Shown: positions 28,301-37,356 of the stretch, one piece after another | Layout of the letters: each line of letters starts with the position of its first letter | Position numbering within the stretch: position 1 is the stretch's first letter | Source: an uncultured Gemmatimonadales bacterium | GTDB taxonomy: Bacteria > Gemmatimonadota > Gemmatimonadetes > JACCXV01 > JAHWKZ01 | DNA: 64,000 bases | Assembly (NCBI GenBank): GCA_947259315.1 | Contig: CAMYLR010000019.1 | Span: 65,252-129,251, forward strand | Reading direction: 5' to 3' | Notes under the pieces: generated by a model | Told to the model about the DNA's origin: nothing | The model's database searches: none | The model's input: the letters and a program-made list of their open reading frames with translations, nothing else | Translations under genes and position numbers: made by a program

Positions 28301-31160
28301 CGGTTCCGTTAGGATTGGCTGGGAAATTGCCGGCGCCGAAAGACTCGTTGAAATCATCTGTCCCATCATCACCGGCAACATTGATGAAGTCGTTTCCCTC
28401 GATTCCATCCAGGCCGACGTCCTCCTCGAAATCCAAGTTGTTGTCTCGCGTATTCGGGTCCGTCTCCTCGGTATCCAAGACGCCGATCCCAACCGGAACC
28501 CCGTCGCGGTCGATCCGAACCGTGTCCTCATCGATCGTGCCGAGATCGACGATCATCGTGCCCCGGTTTCCGCGCAGGAAGAACTCGACAAACTTCTGCC
28601 GGGTCAGATCCTCGCCGGTGGTGGAGACGAGGGTCTGAATCGAGCGCCAAGAAGAGGACCTTTCGCCGGGTGTTTCACCCCGCGGCTCGAGAAGCACAAC
28701 GAATTCACTGTCACCAACGTCAACTCCACGCACGGTGCCTGTCACCTGCTGCTGGTCGATCGCGAAGGTGAACCACCGGGCGTCTGCGTACTCAGCCAAG
28801 CTTAACGTGGTTTGACTCGGTACCGACGCGAAGGTCCACGCACGGAAGAACAGGTTCAGCCGTTTCGCCACTTCGATGTTCTCGAAATCGTTCAGGAAGA
28901 CTTCCCCATCGGTATTTGGATCGGGATTGCTCCAGGCGAGCTCACCACGCAAGGTGAATGTCGACTGTTGTGCACCATCGACACCGGGTAGCCCGTCGAG
29001 CCAACGACTCATGAAGGGCATCCTGCCGGTGTAGACGCCGTCCACCGCTCCGATGACCGTTTGGAACGGTTCGGCTCCGAGAATCGGTCGGTTGGCCAAG
29101 CTCTCCTGATTCTGCACCATTAGGGTCGAGTTGATCGTCATGTTGGGAGCGGGCGCGTACGACCCCGCCGCGCCGTATAACGTCGTCGGAGCCAAGTTGA
29201 ACAAGGGAGCGACCTCGAAATTGATGTCTAGCCGGTCGTTCGGATATCGCTCGGCGAGCCCAGCGGGATCAGTCAGAACGACGCGCCCGAAATCGTAAAA
29301 GATCTGGTAGTCCTCCCCGCGGGTGAGCACCTCTCCGCCGATCGTGATTCGCTCTGAGCCATCGATCAGATTGGCCGCTCCGAGCTCGATCTCGCCGGTC
29401 AACCCACCGCGAGAGAGGTAAGTCGCCTCGATGAAGTAGACCTGATCGTTCAGCGCCGTCCGATTGGGATCGCTGTTGAAATACAGTTGTCGGTTTGGAC
29501 GCTCGATCAGAATCGGTGTACCGATTTCGTCGGTAGGCTCGAAGAACGGTCGGATATTGGGCAACACGAGATAATCCGGGCCCCCGAAAGGATCGCGTAG
29601 GATCCGTGGCACGCTCACGCGTTCATTCACGTCGGTCACACCGAAGATCTCTGAGTATTTGCGTGATTCACCGTCGATCGTCTCAAACGTCTCTTTGAGA
29701 TCCTGAGCGCCGCGGTAGATCGTCAACTCTAGAGCGCCCAGCTGAATGTTCGGCTCCCGCAGCGAGTAGACATTTCTGAGCGTGTAATCCCACGTGAAGT
29801 CCAGCGTGTCGGGATTGATCGGTTTGATCAGTTTGAGGATTTGATCGTCGGCCTCTTGCGGTGTCCCCACCTCTGTCCCATCCGTTGTCACGTAAGCAAC
29901 GGCTAGGACCTCATTGTCGTTGAGCTGCCGACTCATCTGGATAATGACACCGTCCGAGATGACATAATCGTCCCCCTCGATCAGTAGATCGAAGAACCCG
30001 GCATGCGATTGATCGGCGAGTGTGTCGGGAAGCGTGGGATTGATGAACGCCGTTCCCGGCTTCGAAGCCAGCTCGCGGTTGTTGCTAAAGTTCCCGTCGT
30101 CCAACCACACGTTGAAAGAGCCGAGCTCGGGCAGCGACGAAGGGGTGAGCAGAGACGTCCCCGCGCTTGGATACAGGATCCGACCAGGAACGAGGGAGTC
30201 TGGGTGAAACAAGAGAAAGAACCGGTCATTCTGAAACTGCGTGTCTTTGATGTCGAGGCTCACCTCGGATAGGACGCCATCTCCGCTGGGCTCGATCGAG
30301 AGGGACCGCGTGGTCGTCTGTCCCTCTTTGCGGGAGCCGAGAACTCGCAGATCGACCGGGCCAAGTTGAGCCACCGCTTGAGCTCCGAATGTTCCCTGTG
30401 CAACACCGCTCCCCAGGAATCGAGACGGCGGCAGCGCAACCCGTATGTCCCCAACATCGACCTGTTTGAAGATCTCGTCGTCCGTCCCCGCGTACGCAAG
30501 CGAGATCAGCTGCTTGGATTCCAGCTCACGCTGTGAGTTGAAGTCGACGGTTACGTCGAGCTTCGTTCCAACGGTCCCCAGGATCTTGAGATCAAGTGTT
30601 TGATCCAGATCGAGATCGAAACCGCCTGCCGCTCGCCTAAGGAGCTCGGGACGGATATCGGGGTCTTGAGTACTGCGCGATCCGAGCGCACCTAGGTGCA
30701 GCTTGCCCTGCACATCGAACACCGACCCCTCACCAAATACAGCCGCTAACGGGGCCGGGACCCTGAGCGGATTTTCCAGCTCGGGTATCAAACCTTCGGC
30801 AGCCTGGGACCGGCCGGAGAGCCGGCCGACCACGATGCTCGCCCATAGCTCCTCACGCGCACGAGCCTGGGCACGTCGTGTGTAGGCATCGAGGCTGAAG
30901 CCCATGGCGGCTGGACGGCGCGCTCCAGCGGAGGGCACATCGGCACCCTGCGGAACGACAGAACCCAACCGCGGATCAAACTCGAGCAGGCTGTCGGCCG
31001 GGAGACGCACCACGCTGGGCTGCCAACGCTCCGTTCGCCAGACAAGACCAGGGGTCCGTTGCTCTTGCTGCGCAGATAGTGGGCTGGCGACCGCCACTGC
31101 CAGGGCAACGCCCCAGATCAGGCGGGTCACACATCGAGTCGGGGGAGCAGTCAGACTCAT
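25365..31160 (-). CDS. sprA: SprA-like giant outer-membrane protein (type IX translocon)
   Basis: 1931 aa from ATG 31160, with a signal peptide ending P-L-S-A-Q. The N-terminal region has the SprA signature (F-D-V-Q-G-K-L-H-L-G, and L-D-V-T-V-D-F-N-S-Q near residue 225). The long middle section alternates beta-strands with D-x-N-x-D acidic loops and carries family phrases such as Y-R-G-A-Q-D. The C-terminus ends in a Phe (F-L-D-F-L-F), as outer-membrane barrels do. SprA forms the 36-strand translocation pore of type IX secretion in Bacteroidetes. No other type IX gene is visible in the window. Confidence 0.82.
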   Translation of the reverse strand: MSLTAPPTRCVTRLIWGVALAVAVASPLSAQQEQRTPGLVWRTERWQPSVVRLPADSLLEFDPRLGSVVPQGADVPSAGARRPAAMGFSLDAYTRRAQARAREELWASIVVGRLSGRSQAAEGLIPELENPLRVPAPLAAVFGEGSVFDVQGKLHLGALGSRSTQDPDIRPELLRRAAGGFDLDLDQTLDLKILGTVGTKLDVTVDFNSQRELESKQLISLAYAGTDDEIFKQVDVGDIRVALPPSRFLGSGVAQGTFGAQAVAQLGPVDLRVLGSRKEGQTTTRSLSIEPSGDGVLSEVSLDIKDTQFQNDRFFLLFHPDSLVPGRILYPSAGTSLLTPSSLPELGSFNVWLDDGNFSNNRELASKPGTAFINPTLPDTLADQSHAGFFDLLIEGDDYVISDGVIIQMSRQLNDNEVLAVAYVTTDGTEVGTPQEADDQILKLIKPINPDTLDFTWDYTLRNVYSLREPNIQLGALELTIYRGAQDLKETFETIDGESRKYSEIFGVTDVNERVSVPRILRDPFGGPDYLVLPNIRPFFEPTDEIGTPILIERPNRQLYFNSDPNRTALNDQVYFIEATYLSRGGLTGEIELGAANLIDGSERITIGGEVLTRGEDYQIFYDFGRVVLTDPAGLAERYPNDRLDINFEVAPLFNLAPTTLYGAAGSYAPAPNMTINSTLMVQNQESLANRPILGAEPFQTVIGAVDGVYTGRMPFMSRWLDGLPGVDGAQQSTFTLRGELAWSNPDPNTDGEVFLNDFENIEVAKRLNLFFRAWTFASVPSQTTLSLAEYADARWFTFAIDQQQVTGTVRGVDVGDSEFVVLLEPRGETPGERSSSWRSIQTLVSTTGEDLTRQKFVEFFLRGNRGTMIVDLGTIDEDTVRIDRDGVPVGIGVLDTEETDPNTRDNNLDFEEDVGLDGIEGNDFINVAGDDGTDDFNESFGAGNFPANPNGTEDNSILDTEDNNLNGLLDRQEDIIRWEFDLSGDRFEVPGSRNPATGFRRIRLPLVSPDQSIGSPDLRNVRAIRLTFTGVESPTEFEIVNLEIVGSTFLQRGIVDADGFPIAGQDSDSLQITAINDVENPEYRSPPGVIAQQDRADEIAGVNTIVREQSLEFGYRGLPMGARGTIFRPLFDRESYIDYEEMRLWVQGRDVDTGQQPNFFVAFGIDTLNAYEYTAPLRDLDWEEHIIDFDIFTELKRTLLDSLATVGADTGSAVSDDGRYRVRIASSTTPAPTITEVSQLTIGVENTTGSPVTGSFWIDEWRLTAPLREGGGAGFISARAVFADLGRVNLTFETRDGRYRNLNAVRNNFDSGDFDLSMTLDLEKMFPESWGIALPLAYDHFGTKDIPLYAVGSDILVTTSAQEDSLERTSTRDIVSLRAFRTRRSSNPIVAATLDKLEARLTFRGEDSKSVDLDTDRKRWETLVAYRSGFRKRGLPLGLGWIAKLPFPKAIKGSEALQKLAAADLNLVPATVALSTRTLFEERNSNKFLASGTDFTADTTQNVTGNAQIDFQLFSSMRTSLRWDTTRDLVFPETVISRETLGVEALRGQSFDFDWTIPIASWLTPRYSYRTTSNRNHTRAASRSLDSLDLRDFAATRNRSLSIQFQVVGLIQALGSSGEGSATPAPSRTAWWSRFLGPIRFDRRQRESVLYVQEEDDPSFGFGWGFGSLDNESAEEPQSFTESDDWGLSTTLQPVRTLQIRGAYRETDNVSRYLQGVNEQSVRTWPDVSVRWTDLWLPGPVRRTIAGATISSSFERRTTSDTSNDQLLGDVDRRLWDPVVAVRLTWVNGMSTDFRASHSETITAAIRGEEVDNRREKLSTDFSVNFNYNIRPGTTLYIPFPTLWKAKLRQPLLTSVSFNRRFREDSTVLAGEEEPVLNVETLTTEIRPSVAYEFGRVVSGFAVSYLSRDDRKRDLRNTTVGMEAFLDFLF

Positions 31161-31355
31161 GCAGGGTATACGAATCACAGTGGTCCCGCAGGCGCGGGGC
31201 AAGACATCAATATTACTTTGGCCTTGACTCTAGCGCCGAAACAGAGTCGACACCTGAGATTCGCGCGACAGTGGGTTGGCAGACGTGCACACTTTTGAAT
31301 ATAGATCCAGCCGTTTAGCGGGCCACTTGGCGCCCACAGCTTGAGGACCCCCTTT

Positions 31356-32747
31356 ATGAGCCGTTGGCAAGAGTGGATCAGCGCCCGCACGCTGTCCCTG
31401 TACACGCTTCGCGAACACCTCGGTCCGTTCGTCTTCGGGCTCGTCATTTTCACGTTTATCATGCTCATGAATCAGGTGGCCCGGCAATTTCAGTCGCTCG
31501 CCGGCAAGGGATTGGGTGCCAAGGTGATCATCGAGATCTTCCTACTCTCGATTCCGCTCACGGTAGCTGTGACGATCCCTATGGCCGTCTTGGTCGCCAC
31601 GATGGCGGCCTTTGGAAGGCTGGCCGGCGACAACGAGATCACCGCGATGCGGGCCAACGGGGTTGGCTTTCACCAGATATTGATGCCAACGATCATGGCT
31701 GCCCTATTGCTCTCTTTTGCAACAATCTGGTTCAACGACACCATCTTGCCAGATAGCAACCATCGCTTGAGTCGACTCATGCAAGACATCCAGCGTACGA
31801 AACCCACCGTAGTCCTGGAAGAGAAACGGTTCAACGATCCGACCGGTTTGGGAGATTACCGGATATTGCCAGACCGGCTGAACCGTGAGACCAATATGAT
31901 GTACGGACTCAGAATCCTCGACATGTCGGACTTGAGCGTGCAGCGCACCATCTTCGCCGACTCGGGTCGACTCGACTACACAACCAATCAAGAAGATGCT
32001 GTCCTGACACTATGGGATGGCCGGGTCCACCACCGCGATATTACTCAACCTGGCGAGTACGAGATGCTCGACTTCGAGCAACAACAATTGGTCATGCGTG
32101 GTGTGTCGTCGCGGCTCGACCGCGCCCGCGAAGACTCCGGCATGCGCAGCGACCGCGAGATGAATCTCGGCACACTGCTGGAGAACGTCCGTGTTGAACA
32201 AGCGAGAATCGACACCGCACGCCAGGAACTGAGTGGAGTGGTCACTGCCCACGTGGCCACTCTGATCGGAGACACGCTTGTGCTAGCGGCCAAGGACACC
32301 ATCGGTTTTGGAGCCCTAAGAAGCCAGGCACCGATTGATCAGGAACGCTTCCGGGCCAACACTGTGGAGCGACTGAGCCAGGGGGTCGACTACGCATTGC
32401 GCCAGCGAAGCAAGTACCTGGTCGAGTACCACAAGAAGTTCGCCATCCCTTTCGCTTGTTTGATCTTCATTCTGGTTGGGGCCCCCATCGGAGTGCGCGC
32501 CAAGCGCGGGGGGTACGGTTTCGCAATGGGTTTGAGCACGTTGGCATTTGTCTTCTACTACATGGCGCTGACTGGTGGCGAGGATCTAGCCGATCGGCGC
32601 CTTTTGCCTCCGTGGTTGGCGATGTGGTTGGCCAACATCGTGTTTCTCGCGTTCGGGATTTGGCTGTTTAGTCGCGCGTCCCGGGACGCAAGAACGCACA
32701 AGCTCAGGTTGCCCAAGTGGTGGCCCCGGAGAAAGTTGACGGCATGA
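31356..32747 (+). CDS. lptF: LPS export permease LptF
   Basis: 463 aa from ATG 31356, with GAGGA upstream. YjgP/YjgQ family: three membrane helices (about 20-125), a long periplasmic jellyroll region, three more helices (about 355-450). Half of the LptB2FG transporter that extracts lipopolysaccharide from the inner membrane. Followed by lptG with an ATGA overlap. Which of the pair is F or G is assigned by order only. Confidence 0.85.
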   Translation: MSRWQEWISARTLSLYTLREHLGPFVFGLVIFTFIMLMNQVARQFQSLAGKGLGAKVIIEIFLLSIPLTVAVTIPMAVLVATMAAFGRLAGDNEITAMRANGVGFHQILMPTIMAALLLSFATIWFNDTILPDSNHRLSRLMQDIQRTKPTVVLEEKRFNDPTGLGDYRILPDRLNRETNMMYGLRILDMSDLSVQRTIFADSGRLDYTTNQEDAVLTLWDGRVHHRDITQPGEYEMLDFEQQQLVMRGVSSRLDRAREDSGMRSDREMNLGTLLENVRVEQARIDTARQELSGVVTAHVATLIGDTLVLAAKDTIGFGALRSQAPIDQERFRANTVERLSQGVDYALRQRSKYLVEYHKKFAIPFACLIFILVGAPIGVRAKRGGYGFAMGLSTLAFVFYYMALTGGEDLADRRLLPPWLAMWLANIVFLAFGIWLFSRASRDARTHKLRLPKWWPRRKLTA

Positions 32748-33868
32748 TTTTCATGCGTCGCCTCGACCGGCACGTGATGGGAGAGTTCCTCAAGATCCTC
32801 GGTCTTGCGTTGTTCGCGTTCACGGCAATTTTCGTAATGATTCACTTGATGGATCACATCGACCTCTACCTCGACCAGGAAGCTCCCTGGAGCGCGATCA
32901 GCAAGTACTACTTCTACCAAACTCCATACAACCTGTTGTTGACGCTTCCAATGGCGATGTTGGTCGCGACGATCTTGTCGATCGGCGATTTGGGTCGACA
33001 CGGTGAACTGACAGCCATGAAATCGAGCGGGCTCAGCCTCTATCGGATCACTCTACCGGTGATTCTGTTCTCATTTCTCGTCAGTCTCGCTGGTCTCGTC
33101 TTTGGTGAAACCTGGATTCCGGTCTTGAACGCCAGGGTCAACGATGTTTATGAGGAGGAGATCATCGGCGAGGGGCCCAGGCGCGACGACTATCGCGGCA
33201 ACTTCGTCTATCAGAACGAGCAGGGTTACACGTACATCGTGCGAGCGCTGTTCGTCGAAGAAGGCGACACGATTCAAACCGGAGCATCAGCTGACCAGGT
33301 CGAGATTCAGCGCCAGTTCAAAGACGGAACGTTCCTTCGTATCAACGCGCCACAAATGGTATGGGAGCCACAAACCGAAACGTGGGTGCTCCAACGTGGA
33401 GAGATGCGCCTGTTTCCAGCCGACGGCGACGAGCGGATGTTCACGTTCTCGCTACTGCGATCGCCGGAGTTTGTCGATCGGCCCGAAGAACTTCTAGCAG
33501 AAGACAGGGAGCCCGAGGAGATGGGCTACGCGGATCTCGATGCATATATCGCCAAGCGACGTCAACTCGGCGCTGATACACTGGAAGAAGAAGTCGATCT
33601 CCAGATGAAGCTGTCGTACCCGTTCGCGAACTTGATCATCGTCTTGTTCGGAGTTGCGCTCGTCGGGTCCGCTGCCCACACGAGTCGACACGGAGGAGCG
33701 ATGGGTTTCGGCATCGCGCTCTTTCTGACGATCGTATTCTGGGGGTTTCTGCGGGTTGGGCAGGGGATCGGCTACGGGGGCGGATTGGGGCCGGTGTGGG
33801 CGGCATGGCTTGCAAACGGCGTGTTCTTCGTGGTCGCTCTGATCTTGCTGTCGCGGGCTCGGACCTAG
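32744..33868 (+). CDS. lptG: LPS export permease LptG
   Basis: 374 aa from ATG 32744, overlapping the lptF stop by 4 bases; an upstream GTG/ATG in frame would lie inside lptF. Same architecture as LptF: helices, periplasmic beta domain (about 140-270), helices, with the motif L-S-Y-P-F-A-N-L at about 285. Partner of LptF; the ATPase LptB is not in the window. Its TAG stop shares the CTAG with the stop of the gene on the other strand. Confidence 0.87.
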   Translation: MIFMRRLDRHVMGEFLKILGLALFAFTAIFVMIHLMDHIDLYLDQEAPWSAISKYYFYQTPYNLLLTLPMAMLVATILSIGDLGRHGELTAMKSSGLSLYRITLPVILFSFLVSLAGLVFGETWIPVLNARVNDVYEEEIIGEGPRRDDYRGNFVYQNEQGYTYIVRALFVEEGDTIQTGASADQVEIQRQFKDGTFLRINAPQMVWEPQTETWVLQRGEMRLFPADGDERMFTFSLLRSPEFVDRPEELLAEDREPEEMGYADLDAYIAKRRQLGADTLEEEVDLQMKLSYPFANLIIVLFGVALVGSAAHTSRHGGAMGFGIALFLTIVFWGFLRVGQGIGYGGGLGPVWAAWLANGVFFVVALILLSRART

Positions 33869-34572
33869 CGCGTCTCCAACCGCGCTGTGAGCCGCGCTTG
33901 CACGGTGCGCGCTTCATCGGTCGCCGCCTGCATCAGCTCACGTGTTGCGTCATCAGCCGCCGGATGGCTCCAGAGCGCATTGGATTCCGAGGCTGCCTCG
34001 GTTGAGCCTCGCGAGCCATAGACAACGCGCCAAGCGTTCGCGTAATCGTTCCACGGACCCCGCGGGTCGATGCGGGCAGCTGGTATCAGCGCCAACGGCA
34101 CGATGACCGGCCAAGCCAGGCCACCCACCTCGCCTAGCCTCCCCCACGGTCCACCGTCGCCAAACTCCTGGTCGAGCGCATCCATCACGATCTCGAGCCG
34201 ATCAGGCCCGAGCGACCCCAGCGCCTCATGAGCGGCGGCCACTAAACCATCCGCCGCGAGCAGCGTGCCGGCCGCGCCGTCGACCGCTGTACCGGGTGTT
34301 CGACCTACATCTACACCCGACGCAATGCTGGTGCTGGCGCCTTCCAGACCACCGGCCAGCGCTCCGACGGCGATCCCCCAGACCAGCGATTCAGAGTCCC
34401 CCCATCCAGACCGTCGTGCCGCTGTGCCGCCGATCGCGGCTGGCCACGGTGCGCCGCCAGAACAAACGTCCGCCATCTCGCCGGCCAGCGATTCAGGCAG
34501 CGTGAAGCTGGTCAGCCACTCGCTGAGTGCCACCGCGAAAGAGTCGACCTCGGGTGGGCGAGTCTGGTTCAA
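33865..34572 (-). CDS. Uncharacterised protein after alaS, perhaps a degenerate polyprenyl-synthase fold
   Basis: 235 aa, Ala/Gly-rich, no signal peptide. The stretch G-R-T-P-G-T-A-V-D-G-A-A-G-T-L-L-A-A-D-G-L-V-A weakly recalls the substrate-adjacent region of trans-prenyl synthases (G-R-P ... A-G-D-A-L-L), but both DDxxD metal sites are missing, so it would not be an active enzyme. Its start overlaps the alaS stop (ATGA), so it is translated with AlaRS. I do not recognise a function. Confidence 0.55.
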   Translation of the reverse strand: MNQTRPPEVDSFAVALSEWLTSFTLPESLAGEMADVCSGGAPWPAAIGGTAARRSGWGDSESLVWGIAVGALAGGLEGASTSIASGVDVGRTPGTAVDGAAGTLLAADGLVAAAHEALGSLGPDRLEIVMDALDQEFGDGGPWGRLGEVGGLAWPVIVPLALIPAARIDPRGPWNDYANAWRVVYGSRGSTEAASESNALWSHPAADDATRELMQAATDEARTVQARLTARLETR

Positions 34573-37172
34573 CCGCGAACCAGCGAGGCCACTATTGCCG
34601 GCGCTTGCTCGAGCGCTGCATCGATCTTCTCGACGTCCTTTCCCCCGGCCTGCGCCATGTGTTTCTTGCCCCCACCGCGGCCTCCAATCAACGGCGCCAA
34701 CTCGCCAATCACTTGGGGCGCATCGAGCGTGCCGGCTTCGATCAGATCGTCGGTGACGACCGTCAGAAGGTTGGCCTTCCCCTCCAGCGCAGCGCCAATA
34801 ACCCCGACCCCCGAGCCGATTTGTTCACGAACGGTGTCACCGATCGTTCGCAAATCGTCCATCGAGACGGGTTCGGCTCGGAGCGTCACCACTTCAAACC
34901 CGTTCACGGTCGTTGAGCGCTGAGCGAGTCCGCTCGTTCCGCCCCGCATCGCCTGGCGCCGAGCAGCCTCGAAACGCTTTTCGATCTCGCGCTTCTCTTC
35001 GACCAAGCGATCGATACGAGTCGGTAGCTCTTCTTGGGACACTTTTAGCCGTTGGGAAGCCTCGGCCAGTAGCCGCTCGGCTTGCCTGAATTCTTCGAGC
35101 GCGCGGAAGCCGGTAACCACCTCGAGACGCCGGATGCCACCGGCGACGCTCGACTCGGAAAGGATCTTGACCGCTCCGATCTCACCTGTTCGCGCGACAT
35201 GGCAACCTCCGCACAACTCGATCGATTCATCGTCACCGATCGCAACAACTCTCACCCGGTCGCCATACTTCTCGCCGAAGAGTGCGATCGCACCGCGCGA
35301 CTTGGCGTCGTCAAACCCCATGATCGCCTTATCGACCGGCAGATCGGATAAGACCCATGCGTTGGCCTCATCCTCGATCATGCCGATCTCCTGCGTCGTC
35401 AGTGCCTTGGGGTGCGAGAAATCAAATCGCATGCGGTCGGGCGCGACCAGCGAGCCTTGCTGCCGGACGTGTCCTCCGAGGCGATTCCTAAGGATCGCGT
35501 GAATCACGTGTGTCACCGTGTGATGGCGCTCGGTGTCACGGCGTTGTGCTTCGTCCACCATTGCGCGCACCGTCGCACCTACGACGACATTGTCGGCATC
35601 ACCCTCGACGACCTCGGCCACAGGCACAAACACTTCACCGTGCCGCTCGACGTCGCAGACAGCCAGCCCAAACCCTTCCCCATCGATCACGCCGGTATCG
35701 GCCACTTGTCCACCACCGGTCGCGTAGAATGGGTTCTCGCGCAAAACCAACCTGAGACGATCACCGTCTGGTTCGACGTGCTCGATGGTCGTATCGACCT
35801 CAAGCCGATCGTAGCCGACGAACTTCGAGTCTGCCTCTAGCCTCGGACCCACCGCGTCAACGTCTGCTGTTTCAAAACCGCTCGCTTTGCGAGCCCTCTC
35901 GCGCTGCTCCATCATGCGCTTCTGATAGCCTCGGTCATCGACACCGTGACCTCGCTCTCTGGCGATTAACTCGGTCAGATCGGGTGGAAAACCGTAGGTG
36001 TCGTAGAGCGTAAAGACGTCATCGCCGGGTACATCGGTACCTGCCGGCGTCGTCGCCAGGAGCTTGTCCAGAATCTCCATCCCCTGATCGATCGTCTGAA
36101 GAAAGCGTTCCTCCTCGGCTTCGAGGATCACCCGGATCTGTTGTTCATGGGTTGCCAGCTCCGGGAACGACGCGCCCATTTCAGCGACAACCGTTGGAAC
36201 GATTTCGTGGAGCACCGGCCGATGAACGTCGAGCATCCAGTAGTGGCGCACGGCTCGACGGATGATCCGCCTCAGGACGTAACCGCGACCCTCGTTGGTT
36301 GGATACACACCATCCCCGATTAGAAACGCCGCCGCGCGGCCGTGATCGGCGAGGACCCGAAATGAAACGCCGACCTCGGTGTCCGGCTCGTACGTCCGAT
36401 CGGTCTTTGATGCGATCGCCGCGAGCAAGGGTGTGAACAGATCGCTGTCGTAGTTCGAGTACACGTCTTGAACGACGGCCGCGATCCGTTCCAGCCCCAT
36501 CCCCGTGTCGACAGACGGTCGCGGCAGATCGATTCGCGTGCCATCGGCCCGACTCTCGAACTGCATGAACACCAGATTCCAGATCTCGAGGTACCGACCC
36601 TCGTTGTCGGCTGGCGTGCCATCGCCGTACGCGGGGCCGAAATCCCAGAAGATCTCCGAGCAAGGACCACAGGGGCCCGTGTCTCCCATCGCCCAGAAAT
36701 TGTCTTTGTCGCCCATGCGCAGAACTCGCTCCGCAGGGATCCCGGCGACCTGGGGCCAGAGATCAGCCGCCTCATCGTCGCTCTCATGGACGCTGGCCCA
36801 AAGTCGATCCGCCGGCAACTCGAGATCTTGGGTGAGGAACTCCCACGCCAGCGCGATCGCCTCGCGCTTGAAGTAGTCACCAAACGAAAAGTTCCCCAGC
36901 ATCTCAAAGAACGTATGGTGCCGCGGCGTATATCCCACGTTTTCAAAGTCGTTGTGCTTGCCCGATACCCGGAGACACTTCTGTGATGACACTGCGCGTG
37001 CGTAATCGACCGAGCGCTGACCGGTGAAGATGTCCTTGAACGGCACCATGCCCGCGTTCACAAACAACAACGTCGGGTCGTCCTCAGGCACAAGCGGCGC
37101 CGAGCCTACCTGCTCGTGGCCGTTGGCGACAAAGAAATCGAGGAATCGCTGGCGGAGTTCGTGACCGGTCAT
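34569..37172 (-). CDS. alaS: Alanyl-tRNA synthetase
   Basis: 867 aa, standard length. Class II catalytic core in residues 1-440 with F-F-V-A-N-G-H-E, R-H-H-T-F-F-E-M-L-G-N-F-S-F-G-D-Y-F (motif 2 region) and motif 3 G-M-G-L-E-R near 225. The editing domain has H-H-T-V-T-H (zinc His pair) and C-G-G-C-H. A C-terminal DHHA1/C-Ala part ends with G-G-R-G-G-G-K-K-H-M-A-Q-A-G-G. Charges tRNA-Ala and clears mischarged Ser/Gly. Confidence 0.97.
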   Translation of the reverse strand: MTGHELRQRFLDFFVANGHEQVGSAPLVPEDDPTLLFVNAGMVPFKDIFTGQRSVDYARAVSSQKCLRVSGKHNDFENVGYTPRHHTFFEMLGNFSFGDYFKREAIALAWEFLTQDLELPADRLWASVHESDDEAADLWPQVAGIPAERVLRMGDKDNFWAMGDTGPCGPCSEIFWDFGPAYGDGTPADNEGRYLEIWNLVFMQFESRADGTRIDLPRPSVDTGMGLERIAAVVQDVYSNYDSDLFTPLLAAIASKTDRTYEPDTEVGVSFRVLADHGRAAAFLIGDGVYPTNEGRGYVLRRIIRRAVRHYWMLDVHRPVLHEIVPTVVAEMGASFPELATHEQQIRVILEAEEERFLQTIDQGMEILDKLLATTPAGTDVPGDDVFTLYDTYGFPPDLTELIARERGHGVDDRGYQKRMMEQRERARKASGFETADVDAVGPRLEADSKFVGYDRLEVDTTIEHVEPDGDRLRLVLRENPFYATGGGQVADTGVIDGEGFGLAVCDVERHGEVFVPVAEVVEGDADNVVVGATVRAMVDEAQRRDTERHHTVTHVIHAILRNRLGGHVRQQGSLVAPDRMRFDFSHPKALTTQEIGMIEDEANAWVLSDLPVDKAIMGFDDAKSRGAIALFGEKYGDRVRVVAIGDDESIELCGGCHVARTGEIGAVKILSESSVAGGIRRLEVVTGFRALEEFRQAERLLAEASQRLKVSQEELPTRIDRLVEEKREIEKRFEAARRQAMRGGTSGLAQRSTTVNGFEVVTLRAEPVSMDDLRTIGDTVREQIGSGVGVIGAALEGKANLLTVVTDDLIEAGTLDAPQVIGELAPLIGGRGGGKKHMAQAGGKDVEKIDAALEQAPAIVASLVRG

Positions 37173-37356
37173 GGGTACCGTCGGAAATACGAAGGGGCGG
37201 CATTACCCGCCCTGCTATGTGGTTGCTGCATGGGGACTTGACTCAAGATACAGGCCACCTTGCGAAGCTGCAAAGGGCACCTACACAAATAGTCGGTGTA
37301 TCGCGGGTACATCAACTCAGGGTCAACAAGAAAGCAACGCTTCAAGAGAGGAAACC

